Source: Actinomycetes bacterium
Lineage (GTDB): Bacteria; Actinomycetota; Aquicultoria; CAJVYJ01; JAUVQD01
Direction of reading: 5' to 3'
DNA length: 5,526 bases
NCBI GenBank assembly: GCA_030605305.1
Contig: JAUWIO010000072.1
Location: forward strand, 1 to 5,526
The notes below the pieces were generated by a model, which saw nothing but the letters and a program-made list of their open reading frames with translations, made no database searches and was not told where the DNA came from. This document shows, piece after piece, positions 1 through 5,526 of this stretch. Numbering within the stretch: the first letter of the stretch is position 1; every line of letters starts with the position of its first letter. A program made the position numbers and the translations under genes.

Positions 1-561
1 CAGGTCTTCGAGGTCCCATTTGAGTTGGAAGATTCCCAGACGATGGGTGAGCGGCGCGTATATCTCCAGAGTCTCGACCGCCTTTGCCCTCTGTTTCTCT
101 TGCGAGAGGTAGCAGATCGTCCGCATATTGTGGAGACGGTCGGCCAGCTTGATAAGGATGACACGGATGTCCTTGGCCATGGCGATAAGCATTTTACGAA
201 GGCTCTCCGCCTGCGCTTCCGCCTGGCTGTTGAAACTGATCTTTCCTAGCTTCGTCACCCCGTTCACTATCTGCGCGATCTCATCGCCGAAGTCGGCGGC
301 GATCTCGTCAAGGGTGACATCGGTATCCTCGACAACGTCGTGCAAGATCGCGGCCACGATAGTCGTTGAGTCCATTCGCAGGTCAGCCAGGATATCAGCA
401 ACGCCCAGCGGATGGTGGATGAAGTCCTCTCCCGACATACGCTTTTGACTCTCGTGTGCGCTCTGGGCAACCTGGAACGCCCGATTTATGGCGTCAAAAT
501 CGGCTTCAGGATTGTAGCTCTTCACCTTCGAGATAAGGATGTTCAGTTCGAGTTCAGGCAC
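1..561 (-). CDS. relA: RelA/SpoT-family (p)ppGpp hydrolase/synthetase, N-terminal 187 residues (3' part beyond window)
   Basis: The visible 187 codons are the HD hydrolase domain of a long Rel/SpoT enzyme, which degrades (and usually also makes) the stringent-response alarmone (p)ppGpp in the cytoplasm. Visible motifs are R41 and H50 in the KRMSGEDFIHHP stretch, the HD pair H74-D75 followed by E78-D79 (AAILHDVVEDT), GVTKL at 101-105, and D141 to N145 in LADRLHNMRT. These match the metal- and substrate-binding residues known for active Rel hydrolases, so hydrolase activity is expected. The synthetase, TGS and ACT domains would lie beyond base 1 and cannot be seen, so whether it is bifunctional is inference. 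I chose the GTG at 561-559 as start. An in-frame TAA lies seven codons upstream and no other ATG/GTG/TTG intervenes, and a GGTGG sits 6 nt before the GTG. The gene follows recJ by 29 bp on the same strand. Confidence 0.95.
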   Translation of the reverse strand, partial: MPELELNILISKVKSYNPEADFDAINRAFQVAQSAHESQKRMSGEDFIHHPLGVADILADLRMDSTTIVAAILHDVVEDTDVTLDEIAADFGDEIAQIVNGVTKLGKISFNSQAEAQAESLRKMLIAMAKDIRVILIKLADRLHNMRTICYLSQEKQRAKAVETLEIYAPLTHRLGIFQLKWDLEDL

Positions 562-567
562 CTTGCA

Positions 568-572
568 CCACC
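568..572 (-). promoter_or_regulatory. Ribosome binding site of relA
   Basis: GGTGG on the minus strand lies 6 nt upstream of the GTG start at 561. It is a modest Shine-Dalgarno match, but it supports the GTG as the start of the relA product, which has no ATG option near the conserved N-terminus. Confidence 0.45.
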
Positions 573-578
573 GAGGCC

Positions 579-584
579 ATTATA
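579..584 (-). promoter_or_regulatory. Candidate -10 box (TATAAT) of an internal relA promoter
   Basis: A perfect consensus TATAAT on the minus strand falls in the 29-bp gap between the recJ stop codon and the relA GTG. The predicted transcript start is near 572, giving an untranslated leader of about 11 nt that would begin at the GGTGG. No convincing -35 box stands 16-18 bp upstream (the candidates there are GGACTT/AGGACT) and there is no TG extension, so activity is uncertain. If real, it would let relA be expressed apart from lapA-recJ. Confidence 0.35.
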
Positions 585-590
585 GTCTGA

Positions 591-3068
591 TTAACTTGGA
601 AAGTCCTGAAGCCGCGAAGAGGCAGCCAAGCGCGCGAAAGCCTCAAACTCTTCGCGCTGACGACCGATAAGCCGCCAAGAAGGAGAGGGCTCCAGGTTGA
701 TCTTGGCCACGCCCGCGCGTATCTCGAAGCGGCCGTCATCGTCCCGCTCTAGCAGGGATGCCTCGGCCAAGACCTTGATCACCCGTCCCGTGGCTTGCCG
801 GGTCGCCGGTTGATAGATCGAATCGCCCAGCTGCTCGCGGACTCTGGCGGCCCCGTTGTCTAGATCGAAGGGGCCGTTGTCTCGAAGGACCCTGAATATC
901 TGGGCCAACCGCTCTCTCGATGGACACAGGGTCTCGATGGTCTCCCGGGCCCGAGCCAGATCAGCCTCGTCAAAGAGCAGGTGGACCAGGCGCCTCGTAG
1001 CCGGAGCCTGCACTGAACAGGCAACGACCCTTAGCGCGTGAACAGAGAGCGGCGCCTCATAGAAAACAAGCCGGCCGATCTTTGCCCCGCCACCGCCCGG
1101 CCCGCAAACGATAGCCAGCCTGGACCGGCCCGGCAAACCAAGCTTCTCGAGCCGCTTGGCAAGGTGAACACCCTCGAAGGCATCGCGCGTATAAACAGCT
1201 GCGCTTTTGCACACCTTGAGAAGGTCGACCAGGCGCCCATCACGATCTTCACAAGCACGGTCATCAATGTATGACAATCGGGTGGTCGATAGGGCCTCCT
1301 CGCCTGTCCCGGGCAGAAAGTAGTTGCTGTCGGCCGGAGGCACATCCACGCGCGCTTCACCCCCGGGGTCGAGGGCATCGTCCAACGGCCTGCGGGCATC
1401 GATGACCTTCAGTTGAAGCTCCGAGCGCCCGCGAAACTCGCGGATACCAAGATTCATAGCCAGATCGAGGGCCGGTTCCCGGCTGCCCAGGACCCCTTGG
1501 GGATCGATCCGAAAAGCCACGGCCTCGCTGACCAGTCCTCCAGCCTGCGCCAGAAACTTGAGATGCCGACCCCCGCTCAATTCGCAATAGTCGTCGGCCG
1601 CAATATTCCTAAGGCTGAAGACCGGTGTCGGGTTCCCTTTGCCAAACGGCGCCAGCCGTTCCAACTCCGCGATAAGGCGCTCATCGATATCTTCGGGAGC
1701 CAGCTCAAGATCGACCGCCAATGTCTCGATATAATCCGTTTCGGTCAGCGTCTTTGAGACGCCTGTCTCGAGCCGCTCTCGAAAAGCTTCCCAGTTCTCG
1801 GCGACGACGGCCATCCCGGCCGCCCCCTTGTGGCCGCCCCCCCGCTCTAAGAGGTCATCGCAGTCACCCCAAGCTTGATGGATATCGAGCGCCGGGATGG
1901 AACGGGCCGCGCCTGAATACACTCCGTCTTTGATGGTGAAGAGGATGGCCGGGCGGGCATAGCGCTCGACCCACCGGGAAGCGACGATCCCCTTGCCCCC
2001 GTCATGCCAATCGGGAGAAGCCAGAATGATCGTCGAGCCCAACTCGCGCCCCTCGATCATCTCCACCGCTTCAGCCATCATCTGTTCTTCGATACGCTGA
2101 CGTTCGCGATTGAGGTTGTTCAACTCCTTGGCGATATCCCGGGCAACGGTCGGATCGTTGGCCCGCAAGAGCTTGAGGCCGGCATCGGCTGATTTAAGCC
2201 GCCCGGCGGCGTTGAGCCTGGGCGCCAAAGCGAACCCGAGCTGCCCGGCCGAGACTCGCGCGCCATCTATCCCGCTCGCATCCATCAGCGCCGTCAAACC
2301 GGGGCGTCGCGCCTGTCGCATGTGCTTCAAGCCCTGGGTGACCAGCGCCCGGTTCTCACCGATAAGCGGGACGACGTCCGCCACCGTCCCTAACGCCGTC
2401 AGGTCCAGCTGCGCCAGCGCGGTCTCGACCAAGTCCGCCTCGTCACCGAGCAGCTGGACAAGCCTGAAGACTATACCGACGGCGGCCAGCTCTTTGAACT
2501 TATAGGGACAACCGGGCTGCTTCGGATCGACGATGATGTCGGCAGCCGGCAATTCTTTTGGCGGCTCATGATGGTCGATGATTATCACTTCGAGCCCCAG
2601 CTCCTTGGCCAGCGCCGTCTCGGCAATGCTGCTGATACCGCAATCGACAGTGACCAACAGCTTGATGCCGTCATCCGCCAAGCGGCGAACGGTCTGTTCG
2701 TTCAAGCCGTACCCGTCATTTTGACGATGGGGGATGACCGAAACGGCATCCGCACCCATCGCCTCCAACATGTTCATCAAGACCGCTGTGGCCGTGATCC
2801 CATCGACGTCAAAGTCGCCGTGGACGGCCAGCTTCTCTCGCTCCCGGGCGGCCCGGGACAAACGGGCAACCGCAGCCGTCATGCCTTTCATGTGCTTGGG
2901 AGACTCAAGGTCGTCAAGGCTCGGGTCGAGCCACGCCCGGGCGGATTTGAGCGTCGTCAGCCCGCGAGCGACGAGTATTTTTGAAACAGCTTCAGAGAGT
3001 TCGAGGGATTTCCCGATCCGCTTGGCGGCTTTAATGTCGACTTCGGCCAAGCGCCAGTCTTTGGGCAC
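591..3068 (-). CDS. recJ: Single-stranded-DNA-specific 5'-3' exonuclease RecJ, 825 aa
   Basis: RecJ is a DHH/DHHA1-superfamily nuclease that degrades single-stranded DNA 5' to 3' in recombinational, mismatch and base-excision repair. The DHH core spans about 75-310: HGDFDVDG at 83-90 (D85, D87, D89), VDCG with D142, DHH at 165-167, ALGTVADVVPL with D231, and APRLNAAGR at 282-290. These are the metal-binding residues of the family. The DHHA1 part spans about 345-420, with WHDGGKGIVAS at 354-364, R389 and GGGHKGAAG at 410-418. An OB-fold follows, about 450-560 (APFGKGNPTPVF at 473-484). The long C-terminal extension (about 565-825, ending in a winged-helix-like stretch) is the kind seen in Firmicutes and Deinococcus RecJ, where it helps bind SSB. 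Start is GTG, with AAGGA 5 nt upstream; the first residues (MPKDWRL) fit the family. It begins 2 bp after lapA ends, and relA follows by 29 bp. The frame is intact. Odd: the usually near-invariant WHPGVIGIVAS reads WHDGGKGIVAS. Confidence 0.97.
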   Translation of the reverse strand: MPKDWRLAEVDIKAAKRIGKSLELSEAVSKILVARGLTTLKSARAWLDPSLDDLESPKHMKGMTAAVARLSRAAREREKLAVHGDFDVDGITATAVLMNMLEAMGADAVSVIPHRQNDGYGLNEQTVRRLADDGIKLLVTVDCGISSIAETALAKELGLEVIIIDHHEPPKELPAADIIVDPKQPGCPYKFKELAAVGIVFRLVQLLGDEADLVETALAQLDLTALGTVADVVPLIGENRALVTQGLKHMRQARRPGLTALMDASGIDGARVSAGQLGFALAPRLNAAGRLKSADAGLKLLRANDPTVARDIAKELNNLNRERQRIEEQMMAEAVEMIEGRELGSTIILASPDWHDGGKGIVASRWVERYARPAILFTIKDGVYSGAARSIPALDIHQAWGDCDDLLERGGGHKGAAGMAVVAENWEAFRERLETGVSKTLTETDYIETLAVDLELAPEDIDERLIAELERLAPFGKGNPTPVFSLRNIAADDYCELSGGRHLKFLAQAGGLVSEAVAFRIDPQGVLGSREPALDLAMNLGIREFRGRSELQLKVIDARRPLDDALDPGGEARVDVPPADSNYFLPGTGEEALSTTRLSYIDDRACEDRDGRLVDLLKVCKSAAVYTRDAFEGVHLAKRLEKLGLPGRSRLAIVCGPGGGGAKIGRLVFYEAPLSVHALRVVACSVQAPATRRLVHLLFDEADLARARETIETLCPSRERLAQIFRVLRDNGPFDLDNGAARVREQLGDSIYQPATRQATGRVIKVLAEASLLERDDDGRFEIRAGVAKINLEPSPSWRLIGRQREEFEAFARLAASSRLQDFPS

Positions 3069-3070
3069 AG

Positions 3071-3391
3071 CTATCCTTGATTCCGCCGGTTCTTCTGTCG
3101 CCGTTTGGCCCGGCGGACTTCGAGTTCATCGGAGAGTTCGCTATTGTCGCGGTTCATCTCGCGCAATTGGTGGTCTTTCTCATGCAACGCATTGCGGAGT
3201 CTGACCTGACTACTCAGGTTGGATGCAACCGCGGCGGCGGCCCCAATAAGGGCTGAGATGATGATGACAAGCGCCAGGGAGATATGGCCTTTGCCAAAGA
3301 TGTATTTGAACTCGACTGCGTCAGCGTTGGCTATCGAAAAGACGGCGACCAACACCATTAATGCTAACAATAAGAGCAAACGCCACTGCAT
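3071..3391 (-). CDS. LapA-domain (DUF1049-type) small membrane protein, 106 aa
   Basis: A small two-helix membrane protein of the LapA/DUF1049 type. TM1 is about 4-22 (LLLLLALMVLVAVFSI) and a short NADAVEFKYIFGKG linker follows, in which the N-x-x-x-V-x-F pattern is typical of the family. TM2 is about 36-57. A charged, probably coiled-coil cytoplasmic segment spans 60-95, and the tail is very basic (RRAKRRQKNRR). Family length is about 100 aa, so it looks complete. In E. coli LapA works with LapB in controlling lipopolysaccharide synthesis; in organisms without LPS the role is unknown, so I leave the symbol empty. LapA-type genes next to recJ are, to my knowledge, common in clostridia-like genomes. 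Start is ATG at 3391, with AGAGG 5 nt upstream. It heads the lapA-recJ-relA transcript, and its stop lies 2 bp before the recJ start, which suggests translational coupling. Confidence 0.85.
   Translation of the reverse strand: MQWRLLLLLALMVLVAVFSIANADAVEFKYIFGKGHISLALVIIISALIGAAAAVASNLSSQVRLRNALHEKDHQLREMNRDNSELSDELEVRRAKRRQKNRRNQG
3074..3078 (-). promoter_or_regulatory. Ribosome binding site of recJ, inside the end of lapA
   Basis: AAGGA on the minus strand stands 5 nt before the recJ GTG at 3068 and overlaps the last codons of the lapA-type gene. This decides the GTG start and means ribosomes finishing lapA end on the recJ initiation site. Confidence 0.7.
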
Positions 3392-3395
3392 TGAG

Positions 3396-3401
3396 ACCTC
3401 T
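3396..3401 (-). promoter_or_regulatory. Ribosome binding site of the lapA-type gene
   Basis: AGAGGT on the minus strand lies 4 nt before the ATG at 3391 (5 nt counted from AGAGG). It is a good Shine-Dalgarno match and supports the ATG start. Confidence 0.65.
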
Positions 3402-3426
3402 ATTAATCTTCGAAGTGCTTATATAC

Positions 3427-3455
3427 ATGATAAAAGAGTCCCGCTCGACAGGCAA
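3427..3455 (-). promoter_or_regulatory. Predicted sigma70-type promoter of the lapA-recJ-relA operon
   Basis: On the minus strand, TTGCCT (3455-3450, 4 of 6 to the -35 consensus) and TATCAT (3432-3427, 5 of 6 to the -10 consensus) are separated by exactly 17 bp. The predicted start is near 3420, giving a leader of about 29 nt with the AGAGGT ribosome site in it. It sits in the 93-bp divergent gap shared with ychF, so the two promoters fire back to back. I see no operator-like inverted repeat across it. Confidence 0.6.
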
Positions 3456-3472
3456 GACGGTATCGTAAGTGG

Positions 3473-3478
3473 TAAACT
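3473..3478 (+). promoter_or_regulatory. Candidate -10 box (TAAACT) for a leaderless ychF transcript
   Basis: TAAACT fits the TANNNT -10 pattern and ends so that +1 would fall on the A of the ychF ATG at 3485. No purine-rich Shine-Dalgarno stretch is present in the 15 nt before that ATG. The combination is the arrangement known for leaderless genes, frequent in Actinobacteria and Deinococcus-Thermus. No good -35 box is visible at 16-18 bp; the nearest likeness, TCGACA at 3445-3450, is 22 bp away. Confidence 0.4.
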
Positions 3479-3484
3479 TCGCAG

Positions 3485-4561
3485 ATGGAAATCGGACTAG
3501 TAGGCTTACCGAACGCCGGTAAATCGACCTTATTCAACGCATTAACCAAGGCCGGAGCACCGGCCGCGGATTATCCATTCACGACGATCGAGCCGAACAT
3601 CGGCGTCGTCACTGTCCCTGACCCCAGGCTCGACGCGCTGGCAGAAGTATTTAGCCCCAAGAAAGTCGTCCGGACGACGATGCGCTTTGTCGACATCGCC
3701 GGACTCATCAAAGGCGCCAGCCAGGGCGAGGGTTTAGGCAACCAGTTCCTCGGACACATCCGGACAGTCGATGCGATAGCCCAAGTCATACGGTGCTTCG
3801 ACGCGGGCGTACCGCGGGCCGCCCACCAAAAAGGACCGCTCGACGATATCGAAACGATCACTACCGAGTTGGCGCTGGCCGATCTATCCGGCTGCGAGAA
3901 ACGCGAACAGAAACTTGGTAAGACGGCCAAATCCGGAGATAAGGAGAGCCGGCGCCTCCTTGAGGCCCTCAAGACCTTGATGGGTCACCTCTCAGAGGGC
4001 CGCTTGGCCAGCTCAGTACCGGAAGCTAAAGAATTCGCCGATCTCCATCTGCTCACATCAAAACCTCTGATATTCGTGGCCAACATCGACGAAGACGAGT
4101 TCCGCTCCGGCGACTTCCAGTCGGCGAAACCGGTTCTCGATCACGCCAAGGAGAACGGCGGCGATGTGCTCATAGTGAGCGCCAAGATCGAAGCGGAACT
4201 CAGCGAGCTAGATGACGAGGATGCCAAAGTCTTCCGGGAAGAGCTGGGAACACAAGAATCAGGTCTCGACCAATTGATCCGGGCCGCGTATCACACCTTG
4301 GGCCTGCAAAGTTTTCTGACCGCGGGGCCACAGGAGTGTCGGGCCTGGACGATAAGGCGAGGCGACACCGCCGTTCAAGCGGCCGGCGCTATCCACACCG
4401 ACTTCGCGCGCGGCTTCATCAAAGCCGAAGTGACCCCGTTCGATGAATTGGTCAAAGCCGGCTCGTTCTCCGCCGCAAAAGATGTCGGCAAGCTCCGTCT
4501 CGAAGGAAAAGACTACATCGTCAAAGACGGCGACGTCATCACGTTCAAGTTTAACGTCTAA
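3485..4561 (+). CDS. ychF: Ribosome-associated P-loop NTPase YchF (OLA1 family), 358 aa
   Basis: YchF/Ola1 is a conserved Obg-related cytoplasmic NTPase that binds the ribosome and, unlike most relatives, prefers ATP. The P-loop is GLPNAGKST at 7-15. The switch I threonines are around 33-34 (YPFTTIEPNIG). G3 is DIAGLIKGAS at 70-79, which has no catalytic Gln (a HAS-type feature of the family). The G4-equivalent is VANIDEDE at 198-205, where the usual NKxD is replaced, as known for YchF, and G5 is SAKIEAEL at 232-239. A helical insertion spans about 115-190. The C-terminal TGS domain spans about 277-358, including RAWTIRRGDTAVQAAGAIHTDF and the ending KDGDVITFKFNV. Length matches the family (about 360 aa) and the start MEIGLVGLPN is the expected N-terminus. 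It runs divergently from the lapA-recJ-relA operon (93-bp gap) and converges on secF (167-bp gap). No Shine-Dalgarno sequence precedes the ATG. Confidence 0.97.
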   Translation: MEIGLVGLPNAGKSTLFNALTKAGAPAADYPFTTIEPNIGVVTVPDPRLDALAEVFSPKKVVRTTMRFVDIAGLIKGASQGEGLGNQFLGHIRTVDAIAQVIRCFDAGVPRAAHQKGPLDDIETITTELALADLSGCEKREQKLGKTAKSGDKESRRLLEALKTLMGHLSEGRLASSVPEAKEFADLHLLTSKPLIFVANIDEDEFRSGDFQSAKPVLDHAKENGGDVLIVSAKIEAELSELDDEDAKVFREELGTQESGLDQLIRAAYHTLGLQSFLTAGPQECRAWTIRRGDTAVQAAGAIHTDFARGFIKAEVTPFDELVKAGSFSAAKDVGKLRLEGKDYIVKDGDVITFKFNV

Positions 4562-4581
4562 ATCCAACCACGACCACCAAT

Positions 4582-4599
4582 ACTAAACTCACGTCCGTC
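4582..4599 (+). repeat. 18-bp direct repeat, copy 1
   Basis: ACTAAACTCACGTCCGTC. It is identical to the copy starting at 4633; the two copies start 51 bp apart in the ychF/secF convergent gap. The 12 bases at 4582-4593 can also pair with the arm at 4682-4693, so this copy can act as an alternative partner in the nearby hairpin. Confidence 0.85.
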
Positions 4600-4629
4600 A
4601 CGGCCTCACATCCATCATCATGTCCGTCC

Positions 4630-4693
4630 CGGACTAAACTCACGTCCGTCGGCTCCGGCTCGCGAGTCGCCTCCTTGCCGCGAGTTCAGTCCG
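4630..4693 (-). other. Long inverted repeat / stem-loop downstream of secF
   Basis: Arms 4679-4693 and 4630-4644 pair over 15 positions around a 34-nt loop. Read as RNA from the minus strand (the 3' side of secF), all 15 positions pair, two of them as G-U. Read from the plus strand the same two positions are A-C mismatches. The loop contains the palindrome CTCGCGAG (4659-4666). There is no T-run after either arm, so this is not a textbook intrinsic terminator. It may be a 3'-end stabilising or factor-dependent termination structure, or part of a dispersed palindromic repeat. Confidence 0.5.
4633..4650 (+). repeat. 18-bp direct repeat, copy 2
   Basis: Exact second copy of ACTAAACTCACGTCCGTC. 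Most of it forms the inner arm of the inverted repeat at 4630-4693. A third partial echo, GTCCGTC, occurs at 4622-4628, where it starts a small 5-bp stem (GTCCG/CGGAC). Confidence 0.85.
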
Positions 4694-4728
4694 CAACGAA
4701 CACAGGTTTAGTTTCGGTGAGTGAAGTC

Positions 4729-5526
4729 TTACTGAGATTCGATCTTGCGGCGGAGCGCCACGAATTTGGGCTCGCGCTCTTTCAGCATGGCCAGGAACGG
4801 GGCGGCAATAAAGATCGAGCTGTATGTCCCGGCCACTAAGCCGATCAGCAGAGCGAAAGCGAAGTCTTTCAGGGTCTCGCCGCCGATGATCAGGATGGTG
4901 ACCACCGGGATAATCGACGTCAGCGATGTGCTGATGGAACGCCGCAGTGACTGGTTGACCGACTCGTTCACCATTGCCGAATAGGTCTTCTTCGATTTGA
5001 ACGAGCCGGAATTCTCCCGGACGCGATCGAAGATGACAATGGTGTCATAGATGGAATAACCCATGATAGTCAGGAAGGCTGCGACCGTGGCGGTCGTCAC
5101 CGGGCGGCCGACCAAAGCGTAGATACCGATTGCTATCAGAACATCGTGGCCGAGCGCGACTACGGCCGCTTCACCCATCTTGAATTCAAACCTGAAGGCC
5201 ACGAAGACCAAGACGATGGCAATTGCCACGATCAGAGCGATGATCGTCCCTTGCGTCAGCCGTTTGCCCCAGCTGGCGCCGACCTCTTGGATGATGAAGT
5301 CCTTGGCCCCCACTTCCCCCAAGGCTGTTTTGACCTCTTGCTCGCGTTTCGGGTTCAGTTCCTCGGTGCGGATAAAAATGGTCTTTTTGTTTCCACCGTG
5401 TTGGATGACCGCGTCCCCAAGGCCTAGCGGCTCGATGGCCTCCCTGACCTCCCCGGTCGTGACGCTCTTGGCGAACTTGACCTCAAAGCGGGCGCCGCCT
5501 TGGCGCTCGGTGCCGAAACGGCGTCC
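4729..5526 (-). CDS. secF: Protein translocase subunit SecF, C-terminal 265 residues (5' end beyond window)
   Basis: SecF pairs with SecD in the cytoplasmic membrane and uses the proton-motive force to help SecYEG release exported proteins. The frame is open from the window edge to the TAA at 4731-4729; first helix and start codon are missing (roughly 30-40 residues by family length). Numbering from the first visible residue, 6-12 (GTERQGG) aligns with the GIDFxGG motif and 13-90 is the short periplasmic P1 domain. Five membrane helices follow at about 93-112, 120-139, 146-166, 198-216 and 220-246. The SecF signature GYSIYDTIVIFDRVREN is at 156-172, and GTYSSIFIA at 233-241. A short charged tail ends in KIESQ. 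secD would be expected upstream, outside the window. Odd: the first motif reads GTERQGG, with Ile and Phe replaced. A TTG at 5322 lies in the middle of P1 and is not a credible start. Confidence 0.95.
   Translation of the reverse strand, partial: GRRFGTERQGGARFEVKFAKSVTTGEVREAIEPLGLGDAVIQHGGNKKTIFIRTEELNPKREQEVKTALGEVGAKDFIIQEVGASWGKRLTQGTIIALIVAIAIVLVFVAFRFEFKMGEAAVVALGHDVLIAIGIYALVGRPVTTATVAAFLTIMGYSIYDTIVIFDRVRENSGSFKSKKTYSAMVNESVNQSLRRSISTSLTSIIPVVTILIIGGETLKDFAFALLIGLVAGTYSSIFIAAPFLAMLKEREPKFVALRRKIESQ

Noticed and set aside
554..739. 61-aa minus-strand open frame across the recJ end and relA start
   Set aside because: It is out of frame with both recJ and relA, each of which has strong family support; its overlap with their termini is incidental.
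1074..1103. Gly-rich GPGGGGAK stretch in the RecJ C-terminal region resembling a Walker A loop
   Set aside because: It lacks the GK[S/T] ending and the surrounding fold is the RecJ C-terminal extension, not a P-loop domain.
2110..2505. 131-aa open frame on the plus strand inside recJ
   Set aside because: It is antisense to the conserved DHH core of recJ, has low-complexity Ser/Ala/Arg-rich composition, and has no ribosome site or recognisable domain.
2734..3204. 156-aa plus-strand open frame spanning the recJ/lapA junction
   Set aside because: It is antisense to two well-supported genes and composition is typical of a shadow frame in GC-rich DNA.
3571..3972. 133-aa minus-strand open frame inside ychF
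   Set aside because: It lies antisense to the GTPase domain of ychF and shows no family likeness.
4582..4650. Possible CRISPR-like repeats
   Set aside because: There are only two 18-bp copies, with no regular spacers and no cas genes nearby.
4630..4693. Classical Rho-independent terminator for ychF or secF
   Set aside because: The loop is 34 nt and no run of T follows the stem on either strand.
4729..5322. SecF starting at the TTG at 5322 as a complete 197-aa protein
   Set aside because: The same frame stays open to the window edge and the extra 68 residues continue the SecF P1 domain, so the gene is simply cut by the window.

Overview
The window comes from a bacterial chromosome of moderately high GC (high-50s percent by eye). 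It is a housekeeping region, not a mobile or defence region. It holds five protein genes, two of them cut by the window edges. From left to right these are a (p)ppGpp hydrolase/synthetase gene (relA/rel, minus strand, 3' part missing), recJ (minus), a small LapA-type membrane protein gene (minus), ychF (plus), and secF (minus, 5' end missing). The gene set resembles the secD-secF-(lapA)-recJ-apt-relA neighbourhood familiar from Firmicutes and some deep-branching Actinobacteria. The taxon cannot be fixed from sequence alone; a deep actinobacterial or clostridial-like lineage is my inference.

Layout. Bases 3391 down to 1 form a tight minus-strand operon, lapA-recJ-relA. Its gaps are 2 bp (lapA/recJ) and 29 bp (recJ/relA). 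A good sigma70-type promoter (TTGCCT, 17 bp, TATCAT) lies in the 93-bp divergent gap upstream of lapA. The recJ/relA gap holds a perfect TATAAT that could give relA its own transcript. On the other side of the divergent gap, ychF runs rightward. It has no Shine-Dalgarno sequence, but a TANNNT box ends 7 bp before the ATG, as expected for a leaderless mRNA. ychF converges on secF. The 167-bp gap between them holds an exact 18-bp direct repeat and a long inverted repeat that pairs without mismatch (two G-U wobbles) only in the secF-sense RNA.

Function. SecF is part of the SecDF protein-export motor. LapA-type proteins are small inner-membrane proteins. RecJ is a 5'-3' single-strand DNA exonuclease for repair, Rel sets the stringent-response alarmone level, and YchF is a ribosome-associated P-loop NTPase. 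Apart from co-transcription, the sequence shows no direct mechanistic link among them. I found no tRNA, rRNA, CRISPR, transposon, phage or toxin/defence genes, and no convincing undescribed system. The points most worth a second look are the convergent intergenic repeat/hairpin, the probable leaderless start of ychF, the internal relA promoter, and the missing apt gene.
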